Shown in pieces: positions 19,714 through 31,422 of a stretch of DNA of 64,000 nt. The translations under genes were made by a program, and so were the position numbers. Within the stretch, counting starts at the first letter, position 1. Each line of letters begins with the position of its first letter. Origin of the DNA: Phallus indusiatus (Eukaryota > Basidiomycota > Agaricomycetes > Phallales > Phallaceae); NCBI GenBank assembly GCA_027605045.1, contig JAQFWX010000006.1:1550001-1614000 (forward strand), written 5' to 3'. Below the pieces are notes generated by a model. The model saw only the letters and a list, made by a program, of their open reading frames with translations. It was not told where the DNA came from and did not search any database.

Positions 19714-20755
19714 TGTGCCTTGAGAAAGAAGGAGAATTTGATGACTATCTCATGGCTTTCGATCATTGATTTTATACCTGTCTGTACCACATGGCACACA
19801 GTGGATAGTACAGTTTGACCAACGTATTGCATCGCGTTCAAAAATTGGCTTCGCTCAGAAGACTCGTTAAACACATCAGTGTCAGAAGAAACGGAACTGA
19901 TTCCCTAATGGAACAAATGGTATATTCCGGCTCACCGCGCGTTGACAATTTTGTAATCTAGATTGTTCTGACCCTGACCTCATGTACCGAAATCAAGGTC
20001 ATCTCATAGATTTTCGGGTCTTGGCAACCGTTTCGCGCGCACTAGTCCGATCAGGTATATGGATCCCGAATCTGTTTTTGATGATCAGCCTAATATCGAA
20101 CCCGTTCGGAACACAGCTGAATTGAGGACGACAGTCATGGGAAAATGACTGGAAGTACAATCTCTGTTTTACTTTATTAAAACAATGGATCAATTTGAAA
20201 GCACGTCATTTGTATTGAATTTTAGGATTAAGACCTAACCGGATCTCATTTAACCTCTTTGTAAAAAGAGTCAGAAAAATACTATCTGGCTAGTCAGAAG
20301 TGCTCCACATGAGCGACAAACTTGGCCTGCAACTGGCACAAAATAATTGGGGGCCTTATTCGTGTCAATTGTTTTCCTTACAATTGAATTTCGATCAGAG
20401 CGTCTCAGTTCTTCAAGAATCAAAAGAAAATGGGGCGCGTACGCTGGTAGTGACGGCGAGAATGATGCTTTAAGGCTGCGCCAGTGAATCCGCAGATCTA
20501 GACACTTGTTTATACGCCCGGCTGGACTTATAATAATTTATGTCCCAACAAGAGCAAGGACGCGGTCCATAAGTGTGACGTTACACCGTGACAAGCTATT
20601 GTCACGCATCAAATTACTTCCTCTGAAGTTCCTCGTTGACGCAATCGCCGAATGAGGCCGTTATGTTGAAACTTTTTCCCTCGTTATCGCGCCAGCTTTT
20701 TCTCTTTGTTTTCCTTTCCACGTCCACTCAAACCAGGCGTTCCTTGCTAAATTAA
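19714..20755. other. Intergenic gap
   Basis: About 1 kb without a supported gene. It contains scattered short open frames (for example 19999-20193 minus) without domain signatures, and must hold the promoters of the flanking divergent genes. Confidence 0.5.
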
Positions 20756-22125
20756 ATGCCTTGGACTGGTGTCAAGCTGAACTCGGGTATAACACTTTCA
20801 AAAATCACATTGTAACGGGCGAAGATAGCTAATTTCTTTATTCATTGAATCAAAAAGGGGATTTTTTACCCGAAATAGGATTTGGAACATGGAAAATCCC
20901 TAAATCCGATACTATCAAGCAGCTCACACAAGCTGTTGATGCCGGGTTCACCCATATAGGTATCATATTATCAATCTCGTACAGCATCTGCTTCTAACAT
21001 TGTACAGATACAGCTCAAAACTACACCAATGAGCCTCAAACGGGTCAAGCTCTCAGAGAAAATGGCTTGTCCAGATCTTCCGTGTGGCTCACAACTAAGT
21101 TCTCAGGCTTGAAAAGCATAGAAGAATCGATTAAAGACTCCGTTAATAATGTTCGTTGGCGTCCCATTATATTCTTAATTTTAGTTTTTAAGTTTTTTAC
21201 CCGTGTAGCTTGGAGTCAAATCGGTGGACCTCTATTTGATCCATGGTCCTTCCGTGCTTAAAAACTATACTATTCCAGAGGCGTGGAAAAGGTTTGAAAA
21301 AATCAAGGAGGACGGTCTGGCCAAGTGTGTAAAGTGTATCAGTAACTCTGAAGGTTGAAACTGACATAACGTGTTTCAGAAATATTGGTGTCAGCAATTT
21401 CAACGTCTCCGAACTCAAGCTTCTCCTTGAAAATGCCAAAATCGTCCCTGCAGTTAACCAAGTGATTTCATCAACCCCTTTAAGTATTCAAAGAGTTTGA
21501 TTTTTTTTCTTTTTTCAGATCCTTTTGCACCCATACGTTTATGCAACTCAAAAACCGATTATAGATTTTTGCCACCAAAAGGGAATTGCTATCGAAGCTT
21601 ACAGTCCTCTCGTGTGCGCCTCATTTGCGTGATTCTTTATCATTACCCGGTAATGACTTTCAGTTTCCAGTCCAATCACACGAAGTCCTGGTGGACCATT
21701 GGACGTTCCTTTAAAAAAAATTTCCAAGCGTACCGGCGCAACATACGATCAAATTTTGCTTGCGTGGAACAAAGTCAAGGGATCTATCGTTCTGACGTAT
21801 GTCCTCAAAAATCCCCATGACATACTTATTCAAGAGTAGCCTACTTCACATGTTTCATAGTTCGAGTTCTAAAACCTCTCGTTTGGAAGGTTATATAAAG
21901 GCTGGAGATATAGGTAAATATGTCTACAAAACCCTCTCTTTTATCAAATATATTTACCTCATATATTTCTTTTATTTCCGTAAAGAACTGACAGCCGAAG
22001 AGGTCGCCGAAATTGATGAAGCAGGTGCAAAAGGTGCAAAAGTTCCGCATTCATTCTTCACATTAAGCAAAGAAGCTGAATTCGTCTTCCCGAAGGTGGA
22101 TATTAATAGTCGGTACAAGATCTGA
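20756..22125 (+). CDS. Aldo/keto reductase
   Basis: An NADPH-dependent cytosolic carbonyl reductase of the AKR barrel fold. Exon 1 is MPWTGVKLNS, and a 73-bp intron leads to GDFLPEIGFGTWKIP. The catalytic tetrad is visible in order: Asp and Tyr in DTAQNYTNE, Lys in WLTTKFSG, and His in YLIHGP after the next intron. NIGVSNFN, PAVNQ, QKGIAIEAYSPL-like and GSIVLTSSSK blocks for cofactor binding follow over several exons. The C-terminal ELTAEEVAEIDEAG leads to a TGA at 22123-22125. About seven introns. The length is usual for the family. It converges with the P450 gene about 390 bp away. The substrate cannot be told from sequence. Confidence 0.85.
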
Positions 22126-22514
22126 GTCCTTTCTTTTATTGTTCTCGCAGCTGTTTCTTTGTCCGTTGCGACTGCTTTATTAGCGGCCGGTGCGTTAAAT
22201 ACACCTCGAGTTCATGTAATGTACAATAGAGTTATTGTCTTCGTAGTGTTTTTTTCAGAGCGAGTGAAGCCTAGTTTGATACACACAGGTCGCAAGGCGA
22301 ACAAGGTATACTCTCTCTAGTGAGTCGCTGGAACTCACGATATAAAGCATCTAGCCCTTTAGCAGACGGGTAATGACCAATTGCTTCTGAAGTCGCCGAG
22401 TTAATAAGTGGCCTTGTACTTATGAAAAACCACCATTTGATCAACTAACTCGTCAACGTGTTGAACTTCTTCAAGGCGATCTAGCGTGCTTCTACACTAG
22501 TTCAAAGCAATTTA

Positions 22515-25221
22515 TTACGACGCTACTCGGGCCATTCTCACCCATAACCCTTTATAAGCATACAAAGTTAAATGTGCTTTCATCCATATTTTCTCGTCCT
22601 TGTAGATTTCAGGGGTTTCTCTCCAATCGGGTGGAGGACGTGAATCAGGTGGTTGTGCATTGGAATCCAACGTGATCGTGTCGAATGTTTGGAGTAGCCT
22701 CACTAGGACGTATGAAGCTTCGTTGTACGCAAACTGAGCAATGAAAAACATTCAAGGTGTCCGATCGAGTTTCAATGTATTATTCACCTGTTGTCCTAAA
22801 CAAATACGTGGACCTAGAAAACGAAACATTGTAGCTGATTTCCTCGTTATGTCCACGTTGATCTTACCGGTATTGAAGGGTAGGAAGATATATGGATTCG
22901 GTGTAAGATACTATGCAATAATAAAAGCTTCGGCTCATGGATAAAATATTCTAAAAACATACTTTGTGAACTCGTTCGTCCAGAAACCGATTCGGATCAT
23001 ATTCAAGAGCTGTGGTTTGACTCAAACTAATATGTTTATTGAGTTGACAAAGCATACACGTACCATCCGGACCCCACAGATCCATCCTCCGATGCATAAC
23101 GAATACAGAGTAAAGAAACCTGATAGATATTGCGGTAATTGTGTATGTTTTCAAGTCAACTTAGCAAACATACGGGCACTCTTTTGGAATATAATACGGT
23201 TTACCTCCATCTTTCGCTGGCCAAGTCATGGATTTTATGGAAGTCCTGGATGAGAGTACCTACTCGGCACTTCACATTTTTTTCATAGTTTATGAAATTC
23301 CATACCGGATATTGAGAGGACTGAGCGAATATAAGTAAATTAGTAAAGAACTGCTTTAAGATTTCACAAAGAGAAAGAAGACATACACAGGAGGGTATAA
23401 GCGAAGTGTTTCTGTGGTCATGATAGCAGATATAATAAAAACTAAAACAAAACAAAAACCGAACCAACCGTTGATGACGGCCCGCAAATACTTGCATTTC
23501 CGTATATCATCGTAGTTAGGCCGACGAGTCGGGCCTATCATTGTCAGGATCTCTTGGCGCAGGGTTTTCAAGACTCTCGGGTTTTGGGAGAGGGCGTATA
23601 TGATAAAGGTCAACATGCTCATTGTCTGCGAATGTCGAGGAGTGACAATGCTTTATCGATAAGGGGTTTGGGAAGACTTACTGTATCTCGACCAGCGATC
23701 ATGATGCTTGAATTACACTGGTTAGTGAATCTAGTTAGGTGTAATAAACGACACGAACTTGATAACTTCCTCTCGGATTATACTGATGTCTGAAGCTGCT
23801 TGGTGGAAAAAACTCCTAAAACGAAAAAAGTGCACATACCATCAGTTTCCTGTACCAAATGGTCCAAAAGCGTCGCAGGCTCGTCATTTTTTACATGATG
23901 AATTTTTGAGCTCTTCTTTTTCAAAGCCTCTTGGAAGATTGGATTCATGTAATCGTATATCACAGCCATGGGTACCGCGAGGTTGTCCTTTAAAATCTCC
24001 GCTAGCGGCCATATACCGCCAAATCTTGTCCTTAAAGTAGACTTAACCTGAGCATCTGCAATAGCCGTCGAGAATTGATCGCTTGGGTGCGATTTCGCTT
24101 TTCGTTGGTCTTTGAAAGTGTTATAAGCATAAGGAAGGGGTGCTGCTAGGCTGTGGATGCAAGATCCAAAACAAAATTCGGTAGCGCAATCGAGTGTGAG
24201 TCGCGACATTAAATCCTAGCAAGATCATTTGTATCAACTTAAACATCAGCGAAATTTAACAGAGATGGTTACTTGAAAATCTATTGCCTCGTCTTCAGCA
24301 AATCGTTCGATTAGTTTGTCGATAACAACTTTATTATGACGTTCAAAAATATCAAAATCTGTCACCCTGTCTCTAGCAAAGAACGGACGGGTGATAGATC
24401 TGTGAAATCTGCAAATGACAGAATTCATTTGAGTACTACATGTCTTATCGGAAGGAAGGAACGACAATCATCTTACTTCCAAACTTCTCCATCGGAATTG
24501 AATACACCATTTCCTAGCATTGTATCAAGGATAGCTTTAAGATGTTGCCCCTTTCCAAAGTTTTCGAAATCTGTAGCTAGCATGCTCTATCCAAACACTT
24601 TGGATGAGTTGAGCTCTGGTAAATTAAGACGTTCATAAGCTGACTTTGATATATTCAGGCTCGCACGTGAAAATCTACACATCACATTACCATCAAAAAG
24701 TTCGCCCGATAATAATTCAGACATACGTTATATTCTCCTAAGATACGGAAACCGTACGTCGGACCGTACTGAGTGTGCCATGAACAAAAGCTTCCGCCTA
24801 AAGTATAGTATGTGAGAAATGATAACCTTATCACATATAGATAAAAGAACCCACCTAATTGACCATGTAAAAAAGTTCGCACAGAATCCCGCAAAATACT
24901 TATTCCGAAGGGAAGTTGCGAATGGACAGCAGGAACGTTGCGAGCACGTAACCGTCTCATTTCCAGATGTTCCAAAAATCGCGTTATAATATATTGAAAG
25001 AGCCTTATCGCAGGAAACGCCAAGATGTAAATGAGATTCCACGCTAAAGATGTTATCCGAGTGTTGGTGAATATGAAAGTTCGAAAGGAATGGACGGTTG
25101 CAGCAACGAGGATAGGCCCCGGCAGCGTATTGAGGATATATGAAAGACCGGGTGTTAGTCGTACAAACACCATCAGAGCTTTTGAAAGAGGGGAAATGGA
25201 CTGTTTTACTATCAGATACAT
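22515..25221 (-). CDS. Cytochrome P450 monooxygenase (CYP63-like?)
   Basis: A membrane-anchored, heme-thiolate monooxygenase that would need a P450 reductase partner. The start MYLIVKQSISPLSKAL at 25221 leads into two or more hydrophobic N-terminal helices. Many introns break the gene. Recognised parts in order: helix C region, FCFGSCIHSL, I-helix AGRDT split by an intron, K-helix ETLRLYPPV, the PNRFLDERV meander, and the heme loop. The heme loop first looks mutated, but a 54-bp intron (about 22820-22873) restores FNTGPRICLGQQ with the cysteine ligand. The C-terminus is GLWVRMARVAS. The multi-helix N-terminus and overall pattern resemble CYP63-type alkane or aromatic hydroxylases of wood-decay fungi. 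The subfamily is a guess. It appears intact. Confidence 0.87.
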
Positions 25222-26245
25222 CGTTTTGATGTGTTTATATACCAGTCGCTTGCGTTTGCAATTGATTGGTTCTTGATTACCCCGTGGAAAAAGCTTGTTG
25301 CTATTCTTGAAATATCAATGACTTCCATAAAAGGCTTTGCATCTCGCCGCAAGAATTATAGTTTGAGAGAGAGAAGCTCGAAAGAACTGCCAATACGAGA
25401 GAACCGCACCCACACCTGTCGTGCTCCCTCCATCCACGTGTGCGTCTGTGCCTTATTCGAGGCGTGTCCATGTACGGGTATAGCACGAGCCTTTTCATTT
25501 TCTGTAGAAGCTACAAGTGGGGCTGAACTTCATCAAATGTTTGACGTGTAATGAAAAATTTTGTACGCCGAGCTCCAGAAATGTATATCCATTGTCGGGC
25601 GGATTTTAAAATAAAAATGAATGGACAGAATGAGAATTATTAACCGAAGATTTTGGAATGTGGCATTCTATAGGTGGTCATAGCCTATTAATCTAAGGTT
25701 TCTGTTGCGAGAGGACCTCAGTAGTTTCTTCTAGACGATTAATCGAAAAAGAACGTGTTAACTAAAGCTTCCGTGTCTAATATCAGCAATTATCAATACA
25801 GAACACGTACCAAACTTACTATTCAATATGGACTTGTTCCTTAAAAGGCATCTGGTAATTGTATTTGCGCAAGGGGTGTGTGCTCAGACAAGAAGCGAAA
25901 GCTGGAGAGTTGGTCACTCTTGTCACTAATACAATAGCCAGGCCAAAAAGAGTATATAACCGGGGCGCATAGTAAATAGAATGAAGAAACGAGTGTAGTC
26001 AAGACTCGCGTCAGGTTTTTTTTACAAATGTCTGTATGGGTATGTACTACGAACTGGGATGTATCAGCCTAAAGTATGCCCCCTTACTAGTTATGGAATC
26101 CAAAACAAAACAAAAGAAGAGTACACTCACTCACATGTATATGTATACTTCTCATTAAAAAGAAAAAAATGAGCGAAAAATAGGGATATATGAAATACAA
26201 TTCCCAACCATAATTGGTTGAATGAAATTCAAACACCACCGGTTA
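25222..26245. other. Intergenic gap
   Basis: About 1 kb between the P450 start and the end of the next minus-strand gene. Short open frames exist (25301-25498, 25231-25551) but show no domain. I see no RNA gene or repeat. Confidence 0.5.
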
Positions 26246-27570
26246 CTAGAAGTCCCGCTCCCGTTCGACGGTGACCTGAACCCCTACGCTATCTTCATGT
26301 AAAAAGTTTCTTTCTGGCTTAGAATCAGTATTTCCTTGAGATCCCGTGAGGCTGGACATATGGTCCTTATCATCAACGACCTGATCCCACTGAGGTTTGG
26401 AGCGGATGTCTTCGCCATATCCCTGGCGGATCTGGCTCGTGGCGGGATTAATCGAAAAAACTTGTCCCTGGCCGGGTACGGTATTGGCAATGGCACTACG
26501 ACCTTGGCTCTGCCCTGAACGGAAAGTACCGTTGCTGGACTGGTTGGACCTAGAGTAATATGTAGTCAGATAAAATGGAATTGTTCGGATATGTGCGAGA
26601 CTGCTTACGAAGAACCGGCGAAAGAACCACCGTTGACCAGACTTCCTCTAACAGAGAGAATAATTCTCATAGTCATAGTCATAGTCAAAACAGCAGCCAT
26701 AGAAGTGACAATAGTGCGAATAGTATCTTCAGGTCCATCAGGGGTGACAATGAACCAGAAAAGCATATTAACCATGTTAACGATCCAGATGGCGCCGTAC
26801 AAGTTGAGACCGTCACGAAGCATCAATTTCCACAAACCGAGAGGCTTTTGAACGCGGGACTGGAACGATCGGACGAGAGCGAGAGCGAAGGTGGTGGTGA
26901 AAAAGAGAGTTGTTCCTACCCAATAGATGCCGACCCAGTTGTGCTTTGGACCGGCGATACAGCCTTGAGATGGGTCATCGACAGGGACGACTTTGAGGGG
27001 GGGAAAGTGAGATAGAAATCTAAAAGAAAAGATAGGAGTGTAAACTAACCATGGAAGAAACCGCATGCGATGGCCATCATGACTACTTGGACGGCAAGAA
27101 GCACACCGAGAACTGCGGTGACTTCGTTGCCTTTGTCGTAGATGGCCCGGATACGGATGAGGTGGACTACAGAGCATACCGAGATGAGAATCGCCGTCAG
27201 GACGGGCTCGAATAGGAAGAAGTGTTGGCACATCTCTCTAGTCCAATGAATATCGAAAAAAGCGACTCCTAACAGGACATCAACCAATGCCGTGCAAAAC
27301 CGCATTTAACATACCGACGATAGTAAACTCAATAGGCATCAAAATACGAATTATGAAGAAGGCCCATTTTAAGAGAGGCCACTCTTTGGTACGGAAAAGA
27401 CGATAGGTCCTTGGGCACAGCACGAGCGTATCCCACGCGGCGACGGTGAGCGTACACACGAAAAAGTACTTGTGCGCCGACAAGTGCGGTGGCAAATTCA
27501 AGTACGGCGGTAACAATGAGATTGGGTCAATTGCGGCAGGAGGAGCTGATGGGTCTGTTGAATTAGACAT
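26246..27570 (-). CDS. Multi-pass membrane protein of an Agaricomycete family (unknown function)
   Basis: Start MSNSTDPSAPPAAIDPISLL at 27570. Four exons give about seven hydrophobic segments: FFVCTLTVAAWDTLVL, WAFFIIRILMPIEFTIVG, FFLFEPVLTAILISVCSVV, VLLAVQVVMMAIACGFF, IYWVGTTLFFTTTFALAL, YGAIWIVNMVNMLFWFI and a last short one. Between them lie loops with RTYRLFRTKEWP and RIRAIYDKGN. A soluble tail of about 100 residues, rich in Ser, Gln and Gly, ends VQVTVERERDF. The pattern is that of the DUF6533-related seven-helix proteins common in mushrooms. The gene looks intact. Confidence 0.7.
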
Positions 27571-29020
27571 GATTGATGAACAAAAAGAAGCCTGAGAGAA
27601 GAGAAACGTCGAGGCGGACAGGCGGCGCAACCGAGGTCACAGCTGTCACATCGCAACGGCGACCTTCCCCCGAACTTTGTATTGAACATTTGTCATGTTC
27701 ATTCCTCTGGTTTATTTAAACTGTTGGGAGGGCTTATCATCGAAACATTCGACTTTATTCCAGCACATTTGGGTCTATGTATTGGTTCATTAGAAGATCT
27801 ATGTGGTCAGTACACAGCCTCGGACGTTCTTTTCCAAAGTAAGCAACAAGTTCGGACAAAATTTCATTTGCTCGGATTTATCAATTTTTTTCACGTGCAA
27901 GATTCAGCACAAACTGGAATCAAACATGCTGTCAGTCTGCTGATAAGATAAGATCTCTATATTCTGGCATTGAATGTGGATGCAGAGGTCGGGTTCCCTG
28001 TTGTTGTTGCTTCTTATGAAGCTGAACCTTGGATCCCAGAGTTGAACTCTAACTCAAGACACTTCTACTTCCGACTCTTGTGCGTATTTTTATTTAGACC
28101 CCTCGCGGGCAGGTGAGAACGTTCCGAAACTCTCCCAAGTTCCGTCTCAAAATAGGTCTCGTGTCCCATTGACAGGGATGGCGCAAACAAACCCGGACCC
28201 TCGACTATTAAGTTTGAAAAAGACAGAAAAGTGATAACACCAGAGTAGCGTGGGTTTTGTTTGTGTTATCGATTCGTGTCTGCAAACAAAATATTTATAC
28301 AGAGTCCATAGACGGCCTCACGCTCCCGAACCACTTGAGCCGGCGCTGTTGCCCTGAGCGTGGTGCCGCAGCGTGGAGGTTCTCGGCTTGTAATATTATC
28401 CGTAAGAATGCTTTTGTCCCAGACTTTGATTCTGCGAAAGCTCCGGAACCCGTTGTATGGGCTTATATGGGCTGCGGCTTACAATTTCGAAGTTCAAAGT
28501 TGAACCCTAGAAAATAAGTAGCGATTTAAGCTTCACGAGTCTCGGGTATGTTTACTCTCGACATACATTTGTGGCAACCGTACTCGTACGTGGCACAGGC
28601 TGATGTCGCCTTACGACGACCATCGTGAAGTTTATCACTGCAGCCCGTAGGGCACTAGCGCCAGGTTTGTTTCTTCAACTTTAGGGACCCTCGAGGTTCG
28701 CATCCGTCTAAGTACTCTAATCTTTACTGGCGTCGGGACGTAAATTTACTAGTCGCAGGAACAAACACAATAGCATCCGTTCAATCCTAAGTTCTCATCG
28801 CGACCTAGCTAGTGCTTTTGGCCCTCATCCAGGGAGGATATGTTCCTTTTTTCACTTTTTAGCCCTGTCTAAACAATAATATTCATAAATGATTTTTTTT
28901 TCAATAATTCAATCCGAGTTTTTGGCAGAGATAGTCTTCAAACCGTACTTCGATGTATAACGACGCATTTACAATCTCTGAACTCTATTATTTACATTAC
29001 AAATACAATAACATTTACGA
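27571..29020. other. Intergenic gap
   Basis: About 1.45 kb with no supported gene. The longest open frame (27682-27951, plus) has no recognisable domain. Confidence 0.5.
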
Positions 29021-31028
29021 TCAAAAAAGCCTCATGCTGAGATACTTCCCCAAAGCTTGTCTCTCCCTCCTCAAATATGCATCGAACGACATAAAGTGTT
29101 TCAGCCTTTTTTCAATCTTTTCTTTCTCAGAGCGTAATCCAAACCACTTTACCTCGCTCAGACCAACCAAACGGAACGAAGGCCGATCAGGCGTTCGAGC
29201 CCATCTTGGAGTTCGACCAAGAGGCTCCAACCGCTCACGTGGTCCTGGTTGTCGCAAAACGCGAAAAAGCGAGTGATTTTCATCTGGGTATTGACCGTAA
29301 ATAAATCCCGCCTTGTGAAAACGATCTAATAAAGACACAATCTCAAGCCTAAAAACATAAGTGTAAAGAATATTAGTTATCGGAGAAATGACAGGGTATT
29401 GACGAACTTCTGATATTGAGTAAGCTCCTCGGCATACCTGACAGGCGAACCACAATACTCTGTCAGTAAAATCGCAGAGCGAGTGTCCTCGGGGTTTCTA
29501 TCAATGACGATATCATCTTTTAAACTTTCCTGGTTGTTAGACTGTTCAGGGATTTGAGAATTCATTGTGTCTTGTGGTCCAGCCACATTTTCTTCAGGAA
29601 TATATTTATAGTAACCATAAAAGGCAGGAACGACACGCGTCAATGGTCTCGCGAAATGGGAGGGCTCGACCAATTGTACACCACTATACTCTCTTGTAAA
29701 AGTATCCGGGAAAAGATTATACATCGTCGCTTCTCTCTCAAGATACTCGAGAGTGCGTGCGCTTTTATTCACTTTAGCAACGACCCGTAGTCTCGATGGA
29801 TATTTTGGATCTTGCAAAGATATCTGACCTTCGTATACATGAGTCCAATAGCCGCTGCTGATAACTCTTCTTTTGGACAAAATAAGCGTGGCATGGTTCG
29901 CTTCCGGATCAAAAGGTGAATCGTCGTCTATCAGACTTCTACCAGTAGGATCAACAAGGCGATATTTCAACGGTTTGACGCCAGCTGGAATTGGGAGTAA
30001 GGGATGATTGGGTGCGAGCCAGTCAATTTTGTCACGCTCGGGAGTGGCATAACAGGGGAGAGTCAGGTCGTCTTGGTCATATACATAAAGCCAGGGAGGC
30101 AAATCGGAAGGAGGAATGTACGCGTCCAATATTTCGGGACCTCGCAGTTCCGGCATAAGAGGGTGGGTGTTGTACACTAGCTCGCGGATCGGTGTGGGCT
30201 CTCCGCAACACAGTTTCAGAAAGTAAGGATCGTCACAGGTTCCTATCAAAGAAGGTTCGAGCCCTGCTTTTCCGGCCTCGTCTACTTGGTATACTTTGAC
30301 GACTTTATTGTCAAGAGCGTATTGCTGGCTCATTGTACCTAGCTTCTTGTAATCTGGGTGAATTCTTGGGCGAAAGGTGTAAAGAAAAGGCAAGGAAAGA
30401 ACAAGAGAAACATACTCAAACCAAAACATCTCTGTAGGTTTTCTTCCCCACAAGTAACCTTCAGGACTACGAATGCCATCCGGTAGGACATGGTTATCCT
30501 TCAGCCATCGGGGGTCATTATTGTGCAAATTGATCACCGCCATATTCTGTTTGATTGGGACAGCTGTCCAATAGTGATATCCGGCCTCGTCAGCAGACTC
30601 TCCTTCATAATCATCAGGATCTTCATTGATATCCACTCCCATCTTCAACTCAGCATCAGCAACACGGAATATAAGGTCACGCCACGATCGCCTCGAAGAT
30701 TGATGTTGATCCACGTCGTCTATATCCATGACGTCGATGAATTCCGGCTGTTCGGGTTGCTTTGTTGAAATTTCTTCTGCCAGAATTGAGAAACATCAGT
30801 CAAAAGGGTCAGGTCTGAATCGTGACATGAATGTACCGTACCTACCGGTGCTTCACCTACCACATCTCCATGTTGGACGGTATCAGGGGCAGCAGGAACG
30901 ACTTCTTCCGGTTTTGGTGGGCCCTTTTTCGAAGCGAATCCCTTGCTAAGTTTTCCACGAAGATTGGCTTCAAAGCCATACGATTGAGATTTGGGACGTT
31001 TTTCGCCCTTGGGACCTTGATCGGACAT
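29021..31028 (-). CDS. Kinase-like protein lacking catalytic motifs (probable pseudokinase)
   Basis: Exon 1 starts MSDQGPKGEKRPKSQSYGF (31028). An intron of about 60 bp leads to the large exon that contains MDIDDVDQHQ, and an intron after LTEYCGSPVR leads to the last exon (LEIVSLLDRFHKAGF to YLSMRLF). The last 250 residues have a kinase-like order: RVVAKVNKSARTLEYLEREA (Lys and Glu region), the hinge LTEYCGSP, HKAGFIYGQYPDENHSLF at the catalytic-loop position, and FRLVGLSE where IDFG would be. The catalytic Asp and the DFG motif are therefore absent. The N-terminal 300 residues are Pro- and Asp-rich and unrecognised. It resembles basidiomycete-expanded kinase-like proteins. A regulatory rather than catalytic role is inferred. 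Confidence 0.6.
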
Positions 31029-31422
31029 CTTCTGACTTTGTTTGACGGGTCAAAGTGAATGAGAAATAGAAAAGAATCTTTGTCGAAATAGATCGATGAA
31101 ATAAATCCCTTTCAGATATAAAACATGGCCATAAAACAAGGCTACTGAACAAATTCGAGAGATCGGGATCAGCCACCGTCGTGGGCTGTCACGTGATGCG
31201 TCACGCGTGTCACATATGAAAGTAACGCGTCGTAACGCAATTTGACGCACGGGCCCCGCCTCCAACCCGCCTCTCTTTCACAAGTCACTTAATCACTCAA
31301 AATATAGCGTATGTATGTAGCATATACACAATAATTCATAGGTTTCATGTTATACATAGTAAGCACATGTACGTCAACAATACTACAAAAGTGTCCTTAT
31401 TCCATCATTCCCGTTGTTCAGC

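Noticed and set aside
22770..22880. P450 as a pseudogene because of a degenerate heme loop
   Set aside because: A canonical 54-bp intron restores the full motif.
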